Assembly: GCF_030272615.1 (NCBI RefSeq)
Contig: NC_081408.1
Coordinates: 334,956,793-335,020,792, forward strand
Reading direction: 5' to 3'
DNA: 64,000 bases
Source of the DNA: Cryptomeria japonica
Taxonomy: Eukaryota > Streptophyta > Pinopsida > Cupressales > Cupressaceae
A program made the translations under genes and the position numbers. Positions within the stretch are counted from its first letter, which is position 1. Every line of letters starts with the position of its first letter. Below are positions 36,098 through 45,042 of this stretch, one piece after another. The notes beneath the pieces are model-generated. The model was not told where the DNA came from. It searched no databases and saw nothing but the letters and a program-made list of their open reading frames with translations.

Positions 36098-36640
36098 TTG
36101 TTACATAAGAACATGTCGTTTAGATGGGAAGCCAAGTGTGTGGAATCATTCTATCAAATCAAGCAATATCTAATGAATCCACCAATTCTGGTACCACCAA
36201 TAGTAGGGAAGCCACTTATTCTCTACATATCAACAACAAACATATCATTCGGGGCACTGTTAGCACAAGAAGATCAAGAAGGCAAGGAACGAGCTACATA
36301 TTACATCAGTAGAACATTAAATGGATATGAGTTGCATTACACATTCATTAAGAAAACTTGTCTAGCTGTGGTATTCACCTCTCAAAAGTTCTGACATTAC
36401 ATGCTAGCTCACACAATCAAGCTAGTAGAAAAAATTGGTCCTCTCAAATATTTACTCAACAAAGCAGCTCTTATAGGAAGATTAGCTAAATGGGTCAAGA
36501 TTGTCATTGAGTTTGATATCCAATACACAAAGCATCGGGCTATCAAGGGACAAGTATTTGTAGATCAATTACCTAAAGCACCACTACCAGATAAGCAACC
36601 AATGAAGTTCGAATTTCTAGGTAGGGATGTCCTTACCGTT
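36098..36640 (+). pseudogene. Element B gypsy RNase H
   Basis: In frame with RT. The segment FRWEAKCVESFYQIKQYL, then PLILYISTTNISFGALLAQ (the expected first catalytic Asp position reads Ser-Thr-Thr) and YYISRTLNGYELHYTFIKKTCLAVVFTSQKF is the gypsy RNase H domain. A TGA at 36392 interrupts it. Coding resumes at 36401 through KYLLNKAALIGRLAKWV. RNase H degrades the RNA strand of the RNA:DNA hybrid. Confidence 0.87.
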
Positions 36641-37050
36641 ACACCCAAGCAATGGACCTTGTACTTTGATGTTCCTACACTCAACATGGCTCAGGTGCCG
36701 ACATCTTGTTCATCACTCCTGAAGGGCACACCATTCTAAGATCATATAGACTCATGTTTCCATGCACCAATAACATCGCTGGGTATGAAGCAATGGTCAT
36801 GGGAATCAAACTGGCCGTAGAATGGAGAATCACAGAATTAAAGGTCTATGGAGATTTCCAACTGGTTATAAATGAGATCAACAATAAATATCAAACAAAG
36901 GATGACAAGTTGCTGCCATACAAAAGAATGGTGGATGACTTCAAACAATATTTTGTACACATCACCTTTGAGCAAATACCAAGGTTGGACAACAGAGTGA
37001 CTGATGCAATGGCTACTATCACTTCACTACTACAAATTCTAGAGAAATAG
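36641..37050 (+). pseudogene. Element B second (archaeal-like) RNase H
   Basis: WTLYFDVPTLNMAQ marks the start of the domain. A frameshift follows near 36700, and coding continues from ~36706 with ITPEGHTILRSYRLMFPCTNN, AGYEAMVMGIKLAVEWRITELKVYGDFQLV and FEQIPRLDNRVTDAMATI. The YEA and YGD acidic positions and the late Asp fit an RNase H fold distinct from the gypsy domain just upstream. A second RNase H between the first and integrase is known for Tat-lineage elements and is the main reason for that assignment. Confidence 0.87.
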
Positions 37051-38403
37051 AGTCGTTATGAGTTCCTGGCAGAGAAACTGTTTTCCCCAACCTATGACAA
37101 TTCTGCATCCCATGTTATCTATGCCTTAACTAGTTCAGACTCTCCGTTATATGGGACAATCTATGAATATCTTAAAACCAATACCCAACCCATTGACCTA
37201 TCCCATAACCAAAAATGCAACTTCATTCGGCAAGCTGCTAGTTATACCTTAACTGCTGATACCTGTTACCGTCGAGGTCTAGATGGTACTGTTCCTCATT
37301 GCCTTGATCGTAATGAATCTGACTTTTCTTTACACGAGCTTCATGAGGTTATCTGTGGAACACATTCAAGTGGTCCTACTCTTGCTAAAAAACTTTTGAG
37401 AATGGGATATTACTGGATGACAATGGAAAAAGATTCTTATCAATTTGCAAAGAAATGTCCTAAGTGCCAAAACCATGGCAATCTTATCCATGCACCAGCA
37501 CAAGAATTGCAGCTATTTACAACATCTTGGTCTTTCTATTAGTGGGGACTTGATTTAGTAGGAAAAATACATCCTTCTTCTTCAAATGAGCACAAGTTCA
37601 TTATCATAGCCATAGAGTATTTTACAAAATGGATTGAAGTAGTCCTAATGACCACAGTAATTGGAAAGCAAATTGCCTCTTTTATTCTCAATTATCGAAT
37701 TTGCAGATATGGCATCCCTAGTTCTATTATCACAAACAACAGACACCCTTTCAAAAATTGGGATGTATGAGAATTACGTGAACGATTCAAGATCCAACAT
37801 CATTTCTCTACACCTTACTACCCATAGGGGAATGGTCAAGCAGAGGCATCAAATAAAACAATATTGAAAATCCTAAAGAAGACAGTAAATGATGCAGGAA
37901 AGGATTGGCATGTGGAACTCAATTCGGCACTTTGGGCATATAGAAATAGCATCCAGATACCTACAAGAGCTATGCCATATTCATTTGTGTATGGGTCAGA
38001 AGAAATTTTACCTCTTTAGGTAGAAATTCCATCACTCCGAGTATCTTTGAAAGGCCTCATTCTAGATGAAGAATATTGGGTCAACAGATTATAAGAACTA
38101 GAACTTCTGGATGAAAAATGACAACATGCCTATAATCACCTCAAAGCATATCAGAAACGCATGTGCAGAAGCTACAACCACAAAGTAATCCCTAGGACTT
38201 TTAAAGTCGGTGATCTCGTACTCAAAGAAAATCCTAGAAATCAATAGGATCGAGAAAATAAGAGGAAGTTTGAACCTAACTAGTTGGGTCCCTATGTTAT
38301 CATATCAGCCTATGGATTAGGTGCTTATCAACTTACAAATTCAGAGGGTGATGTTCTTGACGAACCAACCAACATCATCCATCTGAATAAATTCTATACT
38401 TGA
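37051..38403 (+). pseudogene. Element B integrase, broken
   Basis: The H/C zinc domain includes LHELHEVICGTHSSGPT...CPKCQNHG. The core has Asp in WGLDLVGKI (~37550); the second catalytic Asp position reads Asn (SIITNNRHPF, ~37730); Glu lies in GNGQAEASNKT (~37840). The C-terminal part ends DEPTNIIHLNKFYT then TGA at 38401. Stops occur near 37541, 37768, 37826, 38018, 38091, 38119, 38245 and 38281, largely TAG where element A has Gln or Trp codons. It is in the same frame as the second RNase H. Confidence 0.92.
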
Positions 38404-39722
38404 GCGGTCTAATGCATAGAAAAAGTGAAAAATACAAAAAAATAAAAAAATCAGAAAAATACAAAAAAAATATAAAAAAACAAAAAAGTTCAATAAAAAC
38501 AAGTGGTGAAAACCTGGCAAAAGGTGCTATTTGTGAGGGAACGGATCCTCTATCTATAATTACTCATTCTTTTGTATCCAAAGTCAAAGCTAATGGCCAT
38601 CGCCCAACACCTTTCATGTAGCATTATCCCGGACACACTTAGCGTAGTCACTGTCCTTGCTTATCTGAAGATCAGTTCATTATATCCCACCATGGCTTGG
38701 TAATCACTATAAATATCCACATTAATCAGTATCTAGAGCTAGGGGCAGCAATCCTTTGACTTCAAGCATTCCAACAAAAAGCAAACGCGAATCACAACAT
38801 GCCAAGAAAATCTTGTCCACAACAACTCAGCAGTCGAGAAAACAAAACACTGATCCAATTAATGACTTCAACACACATGATGGATGATTTTCTGAAATAT
38901 AATTTGTTTACATCTCGCATGAAGTTTTGACTATTTTTGCACTTCAAATTTTTGAATCAGTGCATCTCCTTACTTTCTCAACGATGCATCGAGCTATAGA
39001 AAGTCGCAGGGGAGTCTAATTCTTTTTTGGTTTTCTGTCTATGAGGCGATCACTTGTACTGTGCAAATTTTGTCTTGAGACATGATTAGAAACATATCAC
39101 TGAAGACATTGTTCCACTTTGCGCATACAAATGGTTCAATCTTGTCTGTTTATACACGAGCAACACTCAGTTCATCTTGGTTCAATTATACCTAGACGCT
39201 TGTGTCATCTTGCAATATCAAAATCCATGTATGTTTTACTCACGTCATTATGGTTCAATTATATTGTTATGCTTGTATAAACTTTCAACATATCAAAAGA
39301 TGAATAATGATAAACAAAAACAAAGCAAAAAAATGTGACTACACAGGAATGACAACGAGAAAAGAGGGTGATCAATTAGTTGCATATAATTTTAAATCGT
39401 GCCTTAGTTGCACATCATTATCAATATCATACATCTCATTTTAAAGATACATCTCACATCATTATCAATATCATACATCTCATTTTCAAGATACATATCA
39501 CATCATTATTATTATCATGCATCTCATTTTCAAGATACATCTCACAAATAAAATTCATCACAACAACCTATCATTATATCATCACATCTTCATAAAAAAC
39601 CATATCAATCAATATCAAAACTAGAACATTTATCTAAGCATCACATCATCATTATCACAACATCATATCAATGCATAAATCATCATCCATAAACACATCA
39701 CATGTGGATTGGAAAATCAGTG

Positions 39723-39802
<80 letters not shown>

Positions 39803-40009
39803 ATATCTCAAAAATGGTTAAAATATACAAGGGATGTCATGTCTATCAAAATATGACACAATGATCAAAATGCAACAGAGACAAGTCTCTTAGGTATGAC
39901 TATCTCCTGAGGCTAACGGTCTTGCAGCAGATGACCAGGCTCTTGGATCTCCAGGTGCATCACGTCGATAAGGCCCTGTAAAACCTCTACTCTCTATTCC
40001 CATTTGACT
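38404..40009 (+). other. Post-integrase spacer of element B
   Basis: Noncoding. Just after an A-rich stretch lies the motif AAAACCTGGCAAAAGGTG (38509-38526), shared with element A at the same place. A 3 x 44-bp tandem repeat of CACATCATTATCAATATCAT occupies 39411-39545. A (TA)n tract occupies 39724-39808. Confidence 0.75.
39411..39545 (+). repeat. 44-bp tandem repeat, 3 copies
   Basis: Copies begin at 39411, 39455 and 39499 with CACATCATTAT and contain CATCTCATTTTMAAGATACAT. They lie in the spacer between integrase and the end of the antisense PMD gene. Confidence 0.85.
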
Positions 40010-40536
40010 CTAAGTTGATCGACTAGTAGTAAAACTAGGATCTCTCTGCTCTCTAGGGACTAGATCCTCATATAAGCGCCTATAGTACTCAACTGCCATG
40101 GTCATGTACCATATCTCCCTCAGTGTGTCTCTCATAGGGGCACCGACTGTCACTCTCTGCAGTCTCTCCACTAGCTCCTCTGCTTGACCTAGGTTCTCTA
40201 TTGCCGTATCTCGCTCTATGGTAATCTGAGTAATTAGGTGTTGTTGTGCTAGCACCTATGCCTGTAGCTGCTGCATTGTGACCTGTAGGGACCTAATCTG
40301 TGAGTCTTGTCGATGGGTGGGTACCCTAATATGAATGGGTACCTGTTTCATGGTCCTACCCACACCTGTCCCTGTCCTAGGCCCCAATGGAGGTAACACA
40401 TCTAATCTCCTTCGCTGGTTCGGCCACCTAAACTCCTCTAAACCACCCACAACTGCTAGCAGCTCGTCTGCTCTGCCAACCCTGCCAGCTCCAAGAACCA
40501 AACCTCCCCTACCTCCATCACCACCTGGTCGTCTGA

Positions 40537-40800
40537 CTAATCCAATCCTCCTTCTATCTCCTCCATCTCCTCTCCCATCTCCCCCTCTATCTCCTCTCCT
40601 CCCTCCATCCCCTCTCCCATCTCCCTCTCTATCTCTTCTCCCATCTTCCCCTCTATCTCCTCTCCTCCCTCCATCCCCTCCTCCATCTCCCTATCTCCCT
40701 CTATCACCTCCCCTCCCATCTTTGTTGTCATCTCCTCCATCATCCCCATATCCTTCCTCCATCTCCTCTCCCTCCTCCTCCCTTTGTCTCAACTCCCCTC
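40537..40800 (-). repeat. Pyrimidine-rich minisatellite coding an E/G/M tail
   Basis: CTCCTCCATCTCC-type words repeat irregularly on the plus strand. On the minus strand they read as Glu/Gly/Met-rich repeats (EEGMEGGEEIEGEMGEE) inside the PMD tail. Open frames on the plus strand are P/S/L shadows of this repeat. Confidence 0.8.
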
Positions 40801-41973
40801 GCCTCTCTGACTTCTCATCATCATCATCATCAAAGGCCAGAAGCATCTCTGCAAGATCTGATATTCATACGATGACATGTTCCATAAAGTACGCTAAAAA
40901 CTCCTCCATCATCCCCGCATCTACCACTGCAAACCCATAATCCCATATTTGTCTAGCCAAATGTATGTACTCCTCCATAGTTGTTGCACTATCAACAATT
41001 GGACCCCACTCTGGCACGTCCTATCTTCGATGACCACATAAGCATGCTCCTCGTGGTATACCCTGTTGTCAAGCATACTACCGCTGAACATGGTTATGTA
41101 AAAATTTCTCAGTGATAAAAGGCATCGACCCAATTAGGTATCTCGACATATAAACATAGGGCATCTCTGGCCCATCCTCAGCCCATACCTCACAATCCAT
41201 ATACAGTCTCCAGATGACTGCATCAATATCATCCAACACCCTCCTCCAATGCTCTAGCTTGCCTAGCTTACGCTGGACAACTATACCTGTATACCCATAT
41301 GCATAGGCTTGACCAATCTGCAAGTGGCCTCGTTGCAGGAATGTGCTCCCAAGCCCACACCTATAATAATGTAACCCCGATTGATAAACTCATGTATCCC
41401 AGATACACTACCTGATGCAACTCCCTGTATAAGTGTGCTAACATACATGATCCCCAAGCAAACCTGCGTCCCTGTGTAACCATGTCCTCCAGCACCAATC
41501 CCCAGCCCACTGCCAGTCCCTTCGACCTCCGGTCGGGACACATGAACCCACCTACAAAACCTGCCAGTGCAGATGGTAGTGGAGCATAATCAAAACCTAT
41601 AAACTCCTTCCAAGGGCTCTCAATATCCATAAATTTGATCATCATGGAATATCCAGCGAAGAGCCTTTGCTCCATCCTCCTCTGTCTGCTCATATGGCAA
41701 TAATGCCTTGATCACTGGAATCCGCAGAATCCGATAACAACCCTCTAGAGTGACTGTTATCTCGCTAGTAGCCAAATGAAAGGTGTTTGTGTCATTATGC
41801 CACCTCTCTGCCAAAGCTATCAGCAAACCCCGATTAATGATATACCGAGGCATATCCAATAAAGAGGATAAACCACACCTCTTAATAACATCTCTATCTA
41901 CCTGTGTCAAACGTGGAATCAAGGACCATGGTCTCGAAAATCTCTCTCGTGACTGGAGTATGCCAAGTTGTGC

Positions 41974-43126
41974 CTACAAAACAACAAATGTCCAACATCA
42001 GTTCCCATATCTATCTGATATATCCAATCAAAACAAAATCAACTTGAAACAATGAAACATCAAATCAAGTTCCATATCAAAAATCAATGACCCATAATGC
42101 AAGCATCATATCGAGAAATCATATCAAAAATCCATATCAAAAATCAATTACCCATAACGCAAGCATCATATCAAGAAATCATATCAAAAATCCATATCGG
42201 AAAACAAAGACCCATAACACAAGCGACTCAGAAATCCGTATCGAGAATCAAAGACCCATAATGCAAGCAACTCGAAAATCATATCAGGAACCATATCGGA
42301 AATCAAGACTCAGAACTCATATCAGACATCAAATTCAATCGCAAGGCAAAAATCAAAGATCCATATCGAAAGAAAATCAAGATCCTCATTCAAACAATCA
42401 ATCAACTTGACACTTCATAAACAAAAGCAATTTCAACAGCGTCTCAATCATCATACCAAGACTTGGACATCATAATCTATTATAAGGCACAGTATTATAG
42501 ATCCAAATCAAAAGAAAATGAGGATCCACATAAAAAACAAACACTCAATCTGGCAATCCATATCAGACACAAAATTAAAAAATGGCAAAATCTGACATTA
42601 AGACAGCAGACACGACCTTGAAAAAGCTCAGTAGGCACCTATTCACCCCTAAACCATCTCCCTCATCTATTTTTTCCCTGCAATACAATCTTCTAAATCC
42701 TATCTAGCCATTTTTTCTTCTTCACACGCCAAAGTATCCCTCCTACATGCTAAGCTGCCACCCATGCACTAGCTAAACTCGACTATGCGCTAAGACCTTT
42801 ACCCTATGCGCTAACCAAAACTTCCATCATGCTAACCTAAGAACCCTATGCACTAGGTTAATCCTACGCACTACCCTATGCACTGCACACACAAACCTGT
42901 TAGCCCTATGCGCTGGAAATCCCTACGTGCTACCCAAAACCTACGATGTGTTGCAAGATAGACCAAGGATGCTACCCTAGTTGGAGAGCCCTATGCGCTA
43001 AATTTCTTAGCGTATGCGCTAGGAGAGGAACCCTATGCGCTAAACCACGAAAATCAAAAGCAAAAAAAAAAAGTGACTAAAATTGACAAAATAAAAAGCA
43101 AACAAGGCAAAATTAAGGTGACTTAC
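41974..43126 (-). other. Intron 1 of the element B PMD gene with TTAGCGCAT array
   Basis: Donor GTAAGT at 43126-43121 and acceptor GTAG at 41977-41974 on the minus strand. From 43042 to 42738 (minus) about 13 copies of the motif TTAGCGCATA and variants occur, read on the plus strand as TATGCGCTAA. A second repeat at 42080-42270 has a ~60-bp period around GACCCATAAYGCAAGC. In element A the homologous intron is shorter (465 nt). Confidence 0.65.
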
Positions 43127-43278
43127 AGGTGGACCATATGTGGCTGGCCTTCGGTATCAATGAACGTGCTCGAATCGATGTGAAGCATAGGGAACCGACA
43201 TTTTGTCACTCTCCATGTGTCACTCTCACAAAATGTCAAAAGGTAAAAAATGATACAAATGAAATCACTTTTTACCTT

Positions 43279-43284
43279 TTTATA
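43279..43284 (-). promoter_or_regulatory. TATA box of the element B antisense PMD gene
   Basis: CCTATAAAAAGG on the minus strand, 83 nt before the ATG at 43201. Position and surrounding sequence match element A's TATA box, which lies 80 nt before its ATG. Confidence 0.55.
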
Positions 43285-43603
43285 GGGTAAAAATCATCTA
43301 GGGTTGGTTGGTGGGGCATGTATTTTGCTCATTTTCTCACTTTTAAACCCTATGAAACATCATTTTTTCGAGAGATGAATCAATAAACTTTGCATTCAAC
43401 ATAGTCAACATTTAAAAATGCAATCAATTCAAAAACACTTATCAAATCACCAAATTTTTCAAAATACTTGATTCATCTCTCGAGGGGGCATCATTAATAT
43501 CATTCATCAAATTTGGGGCATGACATCATCATATCGACATCTCGACACAAACATCATATCCGATAAAATTTTCTTTGATTCAAGATGTGTACACATGTCA
43601 CTT

Positions 43604-43618
43604 CAAAGAGGGGCAAAC
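43604..43618 (+). promoter_or_regulatory. Polypurine tract of element B
   Basis: CAAAGAGGGGCAAAC lies directly before the 3' LTR's TGTAGA, identical in its core to element A's tract. Confidence 0.88.
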
Positions 43619-45037
43619 TGTAGACGTATAAAAATGACCACTTTCCTAAGTGAATATTTAATATTTATTTTAACCTCATTCCTCTATTTAATTAAATTAT
43701 TCACATTCATCTATTTGATTAAATAAGTTATTCAATTTATTTAATTAAATTCACCTAAGTCTCTCATAGCCTTAAATTAAATAAATCACTTTATTAAATT
43801 AAATCCCCTTTCTCCCCTTTTAATTAAATTATTCATTGGAAATAAATAAATCTAATTTATTTATTTAAATCCCCCACTTGTATTTATGCAAGATGCATCT
43901 ATTTTAATTGAAATATTACCCCCCATCCACTTGCATTTTCCTACATCTCCCACTTGCCCCCCTTTCTAAATTCTTCTAGAACCCATCTAATCCTAATCAA
44001 TTAGCCTAAACCCTTCAATCATCCCCTTTCCCTAAATTTGAGGATGTCACTTCTCAAATTTGGTGGAAAGTCTTCCAAAAGCAATAAAGCCTTTATGTCC
44101 TCAACAAGTTAACCTCCAAAGTCTTCTAAACCCTTAATGGTTAACTCAACCTTCTTGCATGGTTAGAGACTTTCTCTCTAACTTAACCTTCAGCTAACCC
44201 AAGGGTCTCATCAAGCATTCATGGCTTTAACCTTGGTTATTTCTTTAACCCTTGCACAATATTTTATCCTTTGGGTAAAAGCTTTATCCAATGGATAACC
44301 TTAACCCAACCTTAACCCTTACCTCCCTGGGTAACCATCATGTCTTCCCAAGCATTTAATGCTTCTTGCATCTCCTCTCAAGCAGTCTTATGTTGACAAT
44401 TGTCACCATTTCATTGGTGAAAATTGTAAACATGGATTGATAGATTTCAATCCTAACCCTTGATAAGATCATCCAATCTTGACCATCCATTTCCCCATTT
44501 TTCCTATAAATAGAGCCCTCCTGCTCTCATTTTCATATCCAAGTCTCTATTATCAAACTTATAGACATTTTACTAAGCATCTAATCCAAATCATCTTAAT
44601 CAAGAATTTAGCTTCTCTTTGAATAGAAATAATCTAAATAAACATTTTTAGAGACATTTCTAATTATCATAGCATTATCATATTAGACTAGCATAGCATG
44701 TTAGGATAGTTTTTACTAACCATTTCATCTTATTATCATATCCATGCTAGTTTAAATCATGTTAAATTTACTATCATGCATAACTAGGAATGTATTCATG
44801 CTAGATTGATCAATATCCCTCGTTCTCATGGTTGTCATCCCTAGGTCACTTTGCTCAGTGATTTGAGAGAAAAGGCATTGGCTTGAGGGGTCTAGTGAGA
44901 TAGAAAACAATGGATCATCCCTTGGGAAGTTGAGTTATTCAATATAACTCCATAACTTGCACCAAGAGTCCCATTGGAGTGTGGACTAGTTTTGAAATCA
45001 CATTTTCTATTTCATCCCCCCACTTTTCCCGCACACA
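43619..45037 (+). repeat. 3' LTR of element B
   Basis: Starts TGTAGACGTATAAAAATG and ends CCCGCACACA. It is followed at once by the GAGGT target duplication. It is collinear with the 5' LTR, minus a ~40-bp AT-rich block near its start. TATAAA lies at 44515-44520. Confidence 0.95.
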
Positions 45038-45042
45038 GAGGT

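Larger units (their letters stand above)
40010..43201 (-). pseudogene. Antisense plant mobile domain (PMD) gene of element B, broken
   Basis: Minus strand, opposite to pol. Exon 1 is 43201-43127 (75 nt: MSVPYASHRFEHVH, then TGA) ending at T|GTAAGT. Intron 1 runs 43126-41974 and ends TTTTGTAG. Exon 2 starts at 41973 in phase 0 (AQLGILQSRERFSRPW) and encodes the PMD: CGLSSLLDMPRYIINRGLL, FHLATSEITVTLEGCYRILRIPV. After a frameshift near 41650 come FVGGFMCPDRRSKGLAVGWG and RRFAWGSCMLAHLYRELHQVVY, then more shifted pieces to ~41080. The tail is E/G/M/D-rich (40537-40840) and ends in a coiled-coil-like segment (QQLQAQVLAQQHLITQITIERDT..., 40300-40130). It aligns block by block with element A's PMD. 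PMD proteins of plants act in the nucleus in gene and transposon silencing; a role for the element's copy is inference. Confidence 0.82.
26497..45042 (+). mobile_element. Element B: 18.5-kb Tat-lineage Ty3/gypsy retrotransposon with antisense PMD gene
   Basis: The element runs 26502-45037 between exact GAGGT duplications (26497-26501 and 45038-45042). It has LTRs of 1475 and 1419 bp (TGTAGA...CACACA), a primer-site-like TGGTGCCCACC four bases after the 5' LTR, and a ~3-kb leader. Gag, protease, reverse transcriptase, RNase H, a second (archaeal-like) RNase H and integrase follow. After a spacer there is an accessory PMD gene on the opposite strand, then a polypurine tract and the 3' LTR. The double RNase H is the hallmark of the Tat lineage (Ogre/Retand relatives), which also explains the large size. 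The PMD gene is full-length in layout but broken, as is the whole pol. The LTRs differ by roughly 4% over the ~190 bp I compared, so insertion is not ancient. Confidence 0.93.

Noticed and set aside
39724-39808. (TA)n run as a promoter
   Set aside because: Simple microsatellite with no associated coding start.
40335-40940. 201-codon Pro/Ser/Leu-rich plus-strand frame
   Set aside because: Shadow of the CT-rich minisatellite in the antisense PMD tail; homology to element A lies on the minus strand.
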